NCBI GenBank assembly: GCA_016744595.1
Contig: JADGEB010000003.1
Span: 93,640 to 157,639, forward strand
From: Desulfuromusa sp.
Lineage (GTDB): Bacteria > Desulfobacterota > Desulfuromonadia > Desulfuromonadales > Geopsychrobacteraceae
DNA: 64,000 bases
Reading direction: 5' to 3'
The notes below the pieces were generated by a model. That model did not search any database. It was not told the origin of the DNA and saw nothing but the letters and a program-made list of their open reading frames with translations. Below are positions 8,577 through 16,075 of this stretch, piece by piece. Made by a program: the position numbers and the translations under genes. Positions within the stretch are counted from its first letter, which is position 1. Each line of letters begins with the position of its first letter.

Positions 8577-8786
8577 GTCGCTGGTTAAGTTATTGTCAAA
8601 TATTCAATACAGGGTGTATGGATTTACTTTGAAAATTATCGGTTGCGAGTCAGGGTGATGTGTGGCCCTAGTCAAACACAAAGTCGCTCCACTTGTGAAT
8701 AATTGCATGCTTGTCCGTTTTCTTCTTGATGACAGCAAGCCTACAAGGAAAGCTCCTCAACTTATCTGGCCTATAATTTTACTGTT

Positions 8787-9152
8787 ATGACTGAGGAACC
8801 AACATCTTCCGATAGGATTAAGGTAAAGCTGTTTTTTGCCCCGTACAGCGACCAGCCGATGATCAATGACATCACTATTTCCAACACTGAACGTTTGATT
8901 AATTTCTCATCAAAAAAACAAATTATTTCTATCGGAACATTTGAAAGTAACGATGTTGTTATTGATGAAAGAATGGTTAGTAGGCGTCATCTTGTTATCA
9001 TGCAAGAATTCAAAGAATAATGGCTTTTTGTGGATCTTCAATCGACAAATGGCAGTAAAATAGACGGGCAGATGATCCAGAAAACATACCCCACTTCAGG
9101 AAATTATGACGTTGAAGTATCTAGGACAATATTGAATCTTGGTCTGTATTGA
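8787..9152 (+). pseudogene. FHA-domain protein gene broken by an in-frame TAA
   Basis: A forkhead-associated (phosphothreonine-binding) domain is encoded across an in-frame stop. Codons 1-77 give the first half, including IGTFESNDVVIDERMVSRRHLVIM with the conserved Gly, Ser-Arg and His positions. TAA at 9018-9020 then stops the frame. The same frame continues with WLFVDLQSTNGSKIDGQMI, the second half of the FHA core (Ser-Thr-Asn-Gly), and ends at TGA 9150-9152. A single nonsense change, not a frameshift, accounts for it. Without the stop the product would be about 121 residues. A TATAAT sequence lies just upstream of the ATG and no ribosome-binding site is evident. A sequencing error is possible. 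Confidence 0.75.
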
Positions 9153-9404
9153 TTGCCAGTTGTAAATGCTGTTTATTGGAATTGTTTAGATGGCTCACAA
9201 TAAAATAGAATGAAAATTTGATCGGCTTTCATGGGGGGAATGAGCCATCCCCTTTCTTTGGTGTTGACCCAATGACTTTAGTGGGGCGACTGGGTGGATT
9301 GACATGATGTTGTTTTGTGTATACATTTATTTACTTAAGTCAGCGAAATATTATTTTTTTGAGTATCAGTTGAAATTTGAATGATCATCAGGTATTATTT
9401 GCCC

Positions 9405-9602
9405 ATGACTCAATTATTAAAAAACTTTATTCGTGGTGCTGGATCGGTTATGAGCGTTTATCCCGTTCGGTCAGCAGATCCTCATCGGTTTTCAAAAAAA
9501 ATCCGGTATCGGGCTAGAAGGTCGTTTCTAGTTGATCATCGCAAACTTACCAGTGATTTTAGGCGGGCAATCAGGGTGGTTGTTATTGATGGAAAAAGAT
9601 AA
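9405..9602 (+). CDS. Small basic hypothetical protein of the island
   Basis: Short basic protein of 65 residues from ATG 9405 (ATG 9381 would add eight). It begins MTQLLKNFIRGAGSVMSVYP and ends in an Arg-rich segment. This resembles small proteins often found on plasmids and integrative elements whose N-terminus reads like LLKxFxxGxGSV; this is recollection and no function is known. Its last 14 bases overlap the start of the DUF2335 gene, which suggests translational coupling. No clear ribosome-binding site is visible, so confidence is moderate. Confidence 0.5.
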   Translation: MTQLLKNFIRGAGSVMSVYPVRSADPHRFSKKIRYRARRSFLVDHRKLTSDFRRAIRVVVIDGKR

Positions 9603-10077
9603 TCCACCCATACAGCAAAAACCAGATGAAGATCACGTTCAAGTGTGTGATCCACAACTCGTAGAGTGTATTACCCAAAAAATTTCAGAAGAACGATTGT
9701 ATTCAGGTCCCATTCCTCCACCAGAACATCTTGATCATTATGAGAAAGTCCTTCCTGGCGCAGCTGATCGCATTCTAAGCCTTGCAGAAGGTGAAGCAAA
9801 TCATCGTCGTAAGCTGGAAAAGCAAGCTCTTGACATAGATACCGTCATTGCTCATCGAGAAAAAAATCAGATTGCCGGTGGACAATGGTTTGCTTTCATT
9901 ATTACCCTGTGCTTCATAGGCTCCGGAAGCTTCCTTATTTACACTGGAAAATCCATTCCAGGAACCATCTTATCAATGATGGGTCTGGTGGGTATTGTCA
10001 GTGCATTTTTAAAAAAAGACACTCCTAGAGAAGAAAATGCCGAAAACCCAGAAAATACTGAAGAATTTGAAGAGTAA
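9589..10077 (+). CDS. DUF2335 predicted membrane protein
   Basis: Protein of 162 residues from ATG 9589 (an upstream in-frame extension to 9532 is unlikely). The soluble N-terminal half contains SGPIPPPEHLDHYEKVLPGAADRILSL, the hallmark of DUF2335. Next is a polar helix with HRRKLEKQAL, then two hydrophobic segments separated by a short TGKSIPG loop, then an acidic tail rich in Glu and Asn. Family members are common on prophages and genomic islands. Their function is unknown. It is the last gene of the island, ending about 100 bp before the right repeat, and probably forms an operon with the small protein upstream. Confidence 0.75.
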   Translation: MEKDNPPIQQKPDEDHVQVCDPQLVECITQKISEERLYSGPIPPPEHLDHYEKVLPGAADRILSLAEGEANHRRKLEKQALDIDTVIAHREKNQIAGGQWFAFIITLCFIGSGSFLIYTGKSIPGTILSMMGLVGIVSAFLKKDTPREENAENPENTEEFEE

Positions 10078-10183
10078 AAAAATCAGAGCCAGGTCTTGAA
10101 AAATAAGTTTTTTCATCGAAAAATGAAATGATTGATGGACATTTTTTGGAAATACATCATGCCCCTCTTTTTTTTGCAATAAA

Positions 10184-10213
10184 AAAGGGTCACAGCGTAA
10201 GCCGTGACCCTTT
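10184..10213 (-). terminator. tRNA-Phe terminator
   Basis: A 10-bp perfect stem (10184-10193 with 10204-10213) is followed on the minus strand by a run of T. It lies 8 bp past the tRNA-Phe 3' end and is duplicated with it at 5923-5952. Confidence 0.8.
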
Positions 10214-10221
10214 CAAATTTG

Positions 10222-10297
<76 letters not shown>

Positions 10298-10429
10298 AAA
10301 AGAGAGTCCGTTTATAACTAAAGGGACAGATAGTGTCAAGGGAAAATAGCCTCGTGAGCTACGGTGTTTTTTTGCTTGCGTGTTTTTTCTGCCTTGTGTA
10401 ATCTGCCTGACCAGAAAGAGGGAATAAAA

Positions 10430-10513
10430 ATGACTTTTAATACTTCTTATTTTAGCTGTTTCTTTTGGTTTTTCGGCTTTTTTCGGCCGTCTGCCTTGGG
10501 GAAGAGTGTATAA
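10430..10513 (+). CDS. Phe-rich leader peptide upstream of DAHP synthase
   Basis: A 27-codon open frame starts at ATG 10430 with AGAGGG 7 bp upstream and stops at TAA 10511-10513. It encodes eight Phe, one Tyr and one Trp. Seven of these ten aromatic codons are packed in codons 11-18 (FFWFFGFF). It lies 155 bp before the DAHP synthase start and is followed by alternative hairpins. The composition and position match attenuation leader peptides, in which slow translation of the amino-acid codons controls terminator formation. It is too short and too biased to be a normal protein gene. The role is inferred; the codons, ribosome-binding site and hairpins are seen directly. Confidence 0.75.
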   Translation: MTFNTSYFSCFFWFFGFFRPSALGKSV

Positions 10514-10521
10514 GAGGTTTT

Positions 10522-10584
10522 AGAACTTCGGATGACACAAACCATGGCGGAACGGCTCAAAGTTCTCCCATGGTTTTTCTTTTT
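10522..10584 (+). promoter_or_regulatory. Attenuator: competing antiterminator and terminator hairpins
   Basis: Terminator: 10539-10547 pairs with 10568-10576 (9 bp) and, after a 2x2 internal loop, 10550-10553 pairs with 10562-10565. The run TTTTTCTTTTT follows at 10574-10584. Antiterminator: AGAACTT at 10522-10528 is perfectly complementary to AAGTTCT at 10560-10566, which includes the inner 3' strand of the terminator, so the two cannot coexist. A ribosome that reaches the leader stop codon (10511-10513) would cover the first antiterminator strand and allow termination. One stalled at the Phe codons (10460-10483) would leave it free and prevent termination. Confidence 0.7.
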
Positions 10585-10602
10585 CTGTATATTTGAAAAT
10601 TG

Positions 10603-10630
10603 AGGCCGCCGGGAGTTCGGGCGGCCTTTT
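10603..10630 (+). terminator. Second terminator in the leader of DAHP synthase
   Basis: An 8-bp perfect GC-rich stem (10603-10610 AGGCCGCC with 10620-10627) has a 9-base loop and a following T run. It lies between the attenuator and the ribosome-binding site of the DAHP synthase gene. It would be a second stop point for transcripts that pass the first. Confidence 0.65.
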
Positions 10631-10667
10631 TGCCTTTTCTGTCGCATTGGCGACGAAGGAGAGCAAA

Positions 10668-11690
10668 ATGATTATTGTTATGAAAAAAGGAGCCGACAAG
10701 TCGGATCTTGAGGCTGTCGAAAAGAAAATTGTTGAGTTGGGATATCAGCCGCACATCATTCATGGTGAAACTCGCAATGTTGTTGGTGCCGTAGGGGAGG
10801 AGCGGGGAAAAGAGAAGTTGCAGACTCTGCTGTCAATGCCCGGGGTTGAAAATGTTGTTCCGATCCTTAAGCCATATAAGTTGGCTAGCCGTGAGGTGCA
10901 GCCGCAGGCTAGTGAGGTTGAGATTGTTCCTGGACTGACCTTTGGGGGCAAAGAATTTGTGGTCGCTGCGGGGCCTTGTGCGGTTGAAGGCCGGGAGCAA
11001 ATTTGTGAGACTGCTGTTGCAGTAAAAAAGTCTGGCGCGCGGTTACTGCGTGGTGGTGCCTATAAGCCACGAACCAGCCCTTATTCTTTTCAGGGGATGG
11101 AAGAGGATGGCCTGAAGTTACTGGCTGAAGCACGCGAGCTAACCGGTTTGCCAATTGTAACTGAGGTGGTGAATCCCCGTGATGTTGAGTTGGTGGCTCG
11201 TTATGCTGATGTGATGCAGGTTGGAGCCCGCAATACGCAAAACTTTGCACTGCTGAAGATGCTTGGCCAACTCGATAAGCCGATTCTTCTCAAACGCGGT
11301 ATGTCAACGACAATTCAGGAGTTTTTGATGAGTGCCGAGTACGTTCTTTCTGAAGGAAACCGCCGGGTCATTCTTTGTGAACGCGGTATTCGTACCTTTG
11401 AAACTGCAACTCGCAACACTCTGGATATCTCAGCAGTGCCGGTATTGAAACAGCAAACCCATCTTCCGGTTATCATTGATCCTTCACATGCAACCGGTCA
11501 TGCTTCACTGATTGCTCCGATGTCTTATGCTGCGGCTGCAGCTGGTGCCGATGGATTGATTGTCGAAGTTCATCCATGTCCAGAAAAAGCTGCCAGTGAT
11601 GGTCCACAATCGCTGCGACCCGATGATTTTCAGGTTATGATGGATAAGCTGCGTGCTTTTGCTAACGTTGCCGATCGGGAGATGGCATAG
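10668..11690 (+). CDS. aroF: 3-deoxy-7-phosphoheptulonate (DAHP) synthase
   Basis: Condenses phosphoenolpyruvate and erythrose 4-phosphate, the first step of the shikimate pathway to Phe, Tyr and Trp. The 340-residue product from ATG 10668 (GAAGGAG 5-10 bp upstream) has an N-terminal ferredoxin-like regulatory domain ([10 protein letters not shown]... to about residue 70). The TIM-barrel core follows, with [29 protein letters not shown] and DPSHATGH, typical of the AroA-beta / Bacillus-type enzyme. It is followed after 8 bp by a small Cys-containing protein and then serC. Regulation is probably by attenuation through the Phe-rich leader and tandem terminators upstream. Confidence 0.95.
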   Translation: MIIVMKKGADKSDLEAVEKKIVELGYQPHIIHGETRNVVGAVGEERGKEKLQTLLSMPGVENVVPILKPYKLASREVQPQASEVEIVPGLTFGGKEFVVAAGPCAVEGREQICETAVAVKKSGARLLRGGAYKPRTSPYSFQGMEEDGLKLLAEARELTGLPIVTEVVNPRDVELVARYADVMQVGARNTQNFALLKMLGQLDKPILLKRGMSTTIQEFLMSAEYVLSEGNRRVILCERGIRTFETATRNTLDISAVPVLKQQTHLPVIIDPSHATGHASLIAPMSYAAAAAGADGLIVEVHPCPEKAASDGPQSLRPDDFQVMMDKLRAFANVADREMA

Positions 11691-11698
11691 AGGAAGTT

Positions 11699-11968
11699 AT
11701 GTATTTTGTACCCCTGACACAATTGGAAAGTGTTGAGTTGTTGGTTCATAGTTTAAAGGCTGCAGCAGGTGAGGCAGATTGTACCATGTGCCCAGCATTC
11801 AAGGTTTGTATGAAACAGTGCCTGACGATTGCCAATTCAGTTGAAAAGATGTTGCAAAGTGGAACCTTGCCACAACTAGAGGATGGATCAGCTTCTGAGT
11901 CTGATGACGAACCAATGCCTCCTACGGATTCCCCTTCGGGGAAAGGTGGTCTCAGGGTGGTGAAATGA
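11699..11968 (+). CDS. Small cysteine-containing hypothetical protein
   Basis: A protein of 89 residues I do not recognise. It begins MYFVPLTQLESVELLVHSL and has a cluster of four cysteines in CTMCPAFKVCMKQC (about residues 28-41), which could bind a metal or Fe-S cluster. A Ser/Asp-rich, probably disordered, tail follows. The ribosome-binding site GAGGAAG lies just upstream. It sits 8 bp after aroF and 39 bp before serC on the same strand, so it is almost certainly in the same operon. It may have a regulatory or redox role there. No function should be assigned from sequence alone. Confidence 0.7.
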   Translation: MYFVPLTQLESVELLVHSLKAAAGEADCTMCPAFKVCMKQCLTIANSVEKMLQSGTLPQLEDGSASESDDEPMPPTDSPSGKGGLRVVK

Positions 11969-12007
11969 TTTATAGAACCTCTGATTTTGCTATCAGAAAG
12001 GAAAATC

Positions 12008-13099
12008 ATGGTCGACAAGATTTATAATTTTGGTGCTGGTCCGGCAATGTTGCCCGAACCTGTAATGCAACAAATTCAGAAGGAATGGCTGGATTTTGAG
12101 GGAATGGGAGTCTCGATTATTGAGATCAGCCATCGTGCCAAAGAATTCGTCGCTGTTCTTGATGAGGCACAATCATTATTCCGGGAGTTAACAGGATTGC
12201 CGGATAATTATCGAGTCCTGTTTGTCCATGGCGGGGCGCGAATGCAGTTTTCTGCTTTGCCATTAAATTTTGCCGGGCGAGTGCCATCGAGAAAATGCCT
12301 TTATGTTGAAAGTGGTAATTTCGCTGGGTTGGCAGCAAAAGAGGCAAAAACTTTCTGTGATATGGAAATCATCGCCAGTAGTGCTGAGGCTGATTATAAT
12401 TGTATTCCTGAGCTGGATTCTGGACAGATAGACCAAGATGCAGCCTATCTACATATTACCAGCAATAACACGCTATACGGCACTCGTTGGAACCAATTTC
12501 CAGAAACAGGAAAGGTTCCATTAATTGCCGATATGACTTCCGAGCTGTTGTCCCGGCAGATTGATTACAATAAGTTTGGAGTAGTTTACGCAGGATTGCA
12601 GAAAAACCTTGGGCCTTCAGGGATGGCAATGGTGATTGTACGCGATGATCTACTCGGCTATGCGGAGAAGAAGACTCCAACATTATTAAATTATACCCAG
12701 TGCGACAAAGACAATTCACTTACCAATACCACCAATACTTTTGCCGTTTATGTGATTAAGTTAGTTCTTGAATGGTTGAAGGGACAAGGTGGGATTGCGG
12801 CAATAGAGCAGTTGAATGAGCAAAAATCGGCTCGTTTATATAAAGTGATAGATGGCAGTGATTTTTATCGCAGCATAGCACAACCAAAGCACCGCTCGAT
12901 TATGAATGTCTCGTTTAAATTGGCCATCGAAGGTCTTGATGTCAAGTTTCTTGAAGAAGCCAATGATGTTGGTCTGTATGCTCTTAAGGGGCATCGAAAT
13001 GTTGGTGGTGTGCGTGCGTCGATCTATAATCCCATGCCATTGGCTGGGGTAGAAAAGTTGGCAAGTTTTATGGAAGAGTTTGAGTGTAAGAACGGCTAG
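12008..13099 (+). CDS. serC: Phosphoserine aminotransferase
   Basis: PLP-dependent enzyme that converts 3-phosphohydroxypyruvate and glutamate to phosphoserine; it also acts in pyridoxal phosphate synthesis in some bacteria. It has 363 residues from ATG 12008 (AAGGAAA upstream), the normal family length. It begins with the typical YNFGAGPAMLPEPV. The PLP-binding Lys is in YAGLQKNLGPSG, and the C-terminus has the GHRNVGGVRASIYN substrate-phosphate motif. It is third in the aroF - small Cys protein - serC unit and is followed by a strong terminator at 13126-13153. serA, the preceding step of the pathway, is 3 kb downstream. Confidence 0.97.
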   Translation: MVDKIYNFGAGPAMLPEPVMQQIQKEWLDFEGMGVSIIEISHRAKEFVAVLDEAQSLFRELTGLPDNYRVLFVHGGARMQFSALPLNFAGRVPSRKCLYVESGNFAGLAAKEAKTFCDMEIIASSAEADYNCIPELDSGQIDQDAAYLHITSNNTLYGTRWNQFPETGKVPLIADMTSELLSRQIDYNKFGVVYAGLQKNLGPSGMAMVIVRDDLLGYAEKKTPTLLNYTQCDKDNSLTNTTNTFAVYVIKLVLEWLKGQGGIAAIEQLNEQKSARLYKVIDGSDFYRSIAQPKHRSIMNVSFKLAIEGLDVKFLEEANDVGLYALKGHRNVGGVRASIYNPMPLAGVEKLASFMEEFECKNG

Positions 13100-13125
13100 G
13101 CTTGTCGAATAATTTTACATAGTTG

Positions 13126-13157
13126 AGGCCAGGCATGTATTTTTGCCTGGCCTTTTT
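13126..13157 (+). terminator. Terminator after serC
   Basis: A 10-bp perfect stem AGGCCAGGCA (13126-13135) pairs with 13144-13153 and is followed by a T run. It ends the aroF-serC transcript. Confidence 0.85.
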
Positions 13158-13335
13158 GTGTAAAAAACCCCGACAGGCAGTGAGTGAATGACGAGAAAAC
13201 ACATATATTTACAGGAAGTTAAGCGCTAATGAAATCATATTTGTCTTAATTTGCAATGGGTAACATGCTGTTTATTCGGAGAAAGTTTTGAGTTCCCTTT
13301 GGTTTGTTTGAAAGACTGTTCTGTTAACCTGTATG

Positions 13336-13352
13336 TTGGCATCAGATTTGCT
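13336..13352 (+). promoter_or_regulatory. Sigma-54 promoter of the PEP-CTERM gene
   Basis: TTGGCA then TTTGCT, with GG at 13338-13339 and GC at 13350-13351, exactly 10 bases apart as in -24/-12 promoters. The site lies 42 bp before the ATG of the PEP-CTERM protein. Sigma-54 control of PEP-CTERM genes through PrsK/PrsR-type regulators is known from related bacteria. The activator for this site is not identified here. Confidence 0.65.
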
Positions 13353-13393
13353 TTGTATGTTCTGTAAGTTATTTATTTTATGGAGAAGAAATT

Positions 13394-14155
13394 ATGAAGA
13401 AATCAGCTCAAGTAATTGCAATTGTTCTAGCTTTGGCCTTTTTTGCGCTGCCTGCTTTTGCTAATAATATTACTATTGCAGATGGTAATTATCGTACAAA
13501 TGAAACGGGGATTGGGCAGGGGGCTGAGGATCAAGAGACTGAGCCGGGGATGGTGAATTCGCAGGAATGGGATCTAGAAGGTTTCTTTTTGGACGGAAAT
13601 GATTTGTCTATGGTTGGTGGCTTTGATTTTGTAAACGGAGTCTCTACCTCTCCTGACTATACTTCTGGTGATATTTTTATTGCTGTAGAGAATAGACCAA
13701 TTTTTGGTGATATTGATGGAACCAATGGTTTTGATATTGTAGATAATAGCTATGGTTTCAATTATGTATTTGATCTAAATTTTGATTCTATGGAATACTC
13801 AGTCTTGTCGTTAGATGGTGATTCGAAAGTGAAAACTGCTTACTATGCTGCCAATGAGGGATCAAGCCCTTGGCAATATGTAAGTGGTGGTTCGGAAATT
13901 GGTCGCGGAATATTTTCATCAAGCGTAATAGAGAATACCGACTTTGCAGGAGAGATTCACTATTCGTTGATGGGTTTCGACCTTTCTTTCTTGGACGCTG
14001 GGACTGAGTTTTATTCTCACTTTACTATGGGCTGTGGTAACGATAATTTGATGGGGCAAGGAACTACTGCCCCAGTACCCGAGCCGGCAACTATGGTTCT
14101 GCTAGGTTCAGGTTTGGTTGGGTTAGCTTTTTACAGAAGAAAAATGAAGAAATAA
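13394..14155 (+). CDS. PEP-CTERM sorting domain protein
   Basis: Secreted protein of 253 residues. It has a signal peptide (MKKSAQVIAIVLALAFFALPAFA) and a beta-rich middle with repeated acidic and Gly/Asn segments. The C-terminal exosortase signal reads VPEPATMVLLGSGLVGLAFY then RRKMKK. That tail has the Pro-Glu-Pro, the hydrophobic helix and the basic end recognised and cut by an exosortase, usually in bacteria with exopolysaccharide-linked export. No exosortase is in this window. The gene is monocistronic, with a sigma-54 promoter upstream and a terminator downstream. Molecular role unknown; probably a surface or matrix protein. Confidence 0.9.
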   Translation: MKKSAQVIAIVLALAFFALPAFANNITIADGNYRTNETGIGQGAEDQETEPGMVNSQEWDLEGFFLDGNDLSMVGGFDFVNGVSTSPDYTSGDIFIAVENRPIFGDIDGTNGFDIVDNSYGFNYVFDLNFDSMEYSVLSLDGDSKVKTAYYAANEGSSPWQYVSGGSEIGRGIFSSSVIENTDFAGEIHYSLMGFDLSFLDAGTEFYSHFTMGCGNDNLMGQGTTAPVPEPATMVLLGSGLVGLAFYRRKMKK

Positions 14156-14174
14156 AATTTTAGTGAATAACTAG

Positions 14175-14212
14175 AAAAAAGGCAGAGTCACTCAGTTGAC
14201 CCTGCCTTTTTT
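14175..14212 (+). terminator. Terminator after PEP-CTERM gene
   Basis: An 11-bp stem AAAAAAGGCAG (14175-14185) pairs with 14202-14212, ending in T6. The A/T symmetry means it could also act on the minus strand. Confidence 0.8.
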
Positions 14213-14355
14213 ATTGGTTTATTGTCTCTGGCTGGATTTGCTTCAATCCTTCAAGAATTAGAGGTCAGTCCAAAGGCTACTAATTGATGTACAAAAAAAA
14301 CACCCATAATAATTTTACTACGGATGTTTTAGAGATTTATGGGTGATATAAAAAA

Positions 14356-14733
14356 TCAAATAACCGGTAATGGTGCCTCGGTAAACCTCTGAATAAAGGT
14401 TTCAAGTTGACTCAATTGTTCAGAGTCCAGTTCTTTAAAGCGGATACTTCCCCGTCGGACAGGAACCATATTGTCACGCAGACGATAGTCAGAAATTGTT
14501 TTGATTGGGATATCATCGACAATCAATTTATTGTCATGATAAAGACTGACTTTTTTGACTTCTGAGCGTCTTAGTTTTTGCCCAAGATAACGGAAGGAAA
14601 GACCGCCTTCGCTGATATCCACAATATGGTAGGGGAGTGATTCCGGGCCTTGATTGACTAAAACCAGAGCGCGATCTGCAGCTTTAAAGCGCTGATAAGA
14701 TCTAACTGGGCTGTATTGAACTCGACTTTCCAT
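14356..14733 (-). CDS. PilZ domain protein
   Basis: Probable cyclic-di-GMP effector of 125 residues. I chose ATG 14733 because AGAGGAG lies 7 bp upstream; an earlier in-frame ATG at 14772 has no such site. The N-terminal arm RVQYSPVRSYQRFKAADRA carries Arg residues of the kind that bind the ligand, though a clean RxxxR is not obvious. The second PilZ motif, DISEGGLSF (D/NxSxxG), is clear. It is a single-domain protein with no enzymatic partner nearby and lies alone between convergent or divergent genes. One of four PilZ-containing proteins in the window. Confidence 0.8.
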   Translation of the reverse strand: MESRVQYSPVRSYQRFKAADRALVLVNQGPESLPYHIVDISEGGLSFRYLGQKLRRSEVKKVSLYHDNKLIVDDIPIKTISDYRLRDNMVPVRRGSIRFKELDSEQLSQLETFIQRFTEAPLPVI

Positions 14734-15022
14734 TTGGATTCTCCTCTGATATGAGCTAGAGATCCCCCCCATATGATGGTCACCTGATACTGCGTATTAT
14801 TTCATATGTTCTGAGTATTTGCAAATATTATACCTATGATATCGATACGTTGGAATGGAACCTCTATTGGTTTTCCCTTTTGTAGCTAACCATTTGTAAT
14901 ATATGTTTTTATTTATGACGATATAATGAATAGTCTTAACTTTAGAGAGGATCTATTTTAAATTAATACTTAGATCGATTGAATATTTGATTAATGTCGA
15001 ATTTCTTTACAGGGTTGGGCTG

Positions 15023-15958
15023 ATGGGAAGATTGTATAGTAAACAACAATATGTTCTAGGGATCTTGGCTCTATTTAGCGCGATCCTATTATTTGTTGGT
15101 GGTCCTGGCCCAGATTCTCTGCGCAGCTTCCGCTATGTTTGGGGGATGGGACATCTGTTTTGTTTTGGCCTGTGGGCTTATCTTTATGTTAGCTGGCGCT
15201 CAAATCGGTCATTTAAGTCTCAGGTGTTTGAGGTTGCCCTTCTCGCCTTTTTATTCGGCGGACTGACCGAATTGATCCAGTCCGGAATTGGACGTGAAGC
15301 CGCATGGCAGGATCTGGGGAATGATCTCATTGGTGCTTTGCTGGGGGTGGTTTTTTTTGCTGAATCGAGAAAAACTTTTCCGGAATGGCAGTTAAAATTT
15401 TTGCAAGTCCCTATTTTATTGATGGCATTGTGGAGCCTGTTTCCCGTTGGTAAGGTTATTATTGATGATGCGATTGCTTGGCGACAATTTCCGCTTTTGT
15501 CGGGGTTTGAGACAAGGTTAGAAGCAAGTCGTTGGGGTGGGAGCGCAACGCGTGATATCGCTGATGACTTTTATTTTTCAGGAAGTTCATCGCTACGAGT
15601 TGGTTTAAAGACACAGAGGTATTCAGGGATTGGTCTTAAGTCTTTCCCTAAAAACTGGAGTGGTTACAGCGCTGTGAGCTTGCAAGTGTTCAACCCTGAT
15701 CAAGAGCTTTTGCAGCTTCATTTCAGAATCCACGATCAATTTCATCGTGAAAACGGTCATGCTTATGGGGATCGTTTTAATGCTAGTTTTAAAATCACAC
15801 CGGGCTGGAATCATTTACGAGTATCTCTCGCAGATGTTGCGAGGGCACCCAAAAAACGTTTAATGGATTTGACCCGTATCGCTGGTATGGGGGTATTTGT
15901 TGGCAAAATTCCACAATCCCGGACAATTTACCTTGATGATGTCAAGCTGCTTCCATAA
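15023..15958 (+). CDS. VanZ-like membrane protein with C-terminal jelly-roll-like domain
   Basis: Protein of about 311 residues from ATG 15023 (TTG 14987 is possible). The first 150 residues contain about four transmembrane segments with the VanZ-like pattern, including FLFGGLTELIQS and the WQDLGNDLIGALLG motif. After another hydrophobic segment the last 160 residues are soluble. They resemble a carbohydrate-binding or CIA30-type beta-sandwich: SSSLRVGLKTQ, NWSGYSAVSLQVFNPD, GWNHLRVSLADVAR and the closing IYLDDVKLLP. The soluble part is probably outside the membrane. Function unknown; an envelope or polysaccharide role is inferred from the fold only. Confidence 0.7.
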   Translation: MGRLYSKQQYVLGILALFSAILLFVGGPGPDSLRSFRYVWGMGHLFCFGLWAYLYVSWRSNRSFKSQVFEVALLAFLFGGLTELIQSGIGREAAWQDLGNDLIGALLGVVFFAESRKTFPEWQLKFLQVPILLMALWSLFPVGKVIIDDAIAWRQFPLLSGFETRLEASRWGGSATRDIADDFYFSGSSSLRVGLKTQRYSGIGLKSFPKNWSGYSAVSLQVFNPDQELLQLHFRIHDQFHRENGHAYGDRFNASFKITPGWNHLRVSLADVARAPKKRLMDLTRIAGMGVFVGKIPQSRTIYLDDVKLLP

Positions 15959-16075
15959 TTTAGCACTCTGTGCAAGTGCATCGACATTGACATGTTCTCG
16001 GTATGGTCTTAAAATCCCACCGCTTCAATTAAGTTTTAAATTCGTATGAATTATGAATTGATAGAAAGGGCACAG

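Larger units (their letters stand above)
8384..8786. other. Non-coding island segment with 12-bp repeats
   Basis: About 400 bases without a convincing gene lie between the IS30 element and the FHA pseudogene. The only structure I see is two pairs of 12-bp tandem repeats (8407-8430 and 8553-8576). On the minus strand, TATACT at 8385-8390 could be the -10 of the original fic promoter, now separated from fic by the insertion sequence. Confidence 0.5.
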
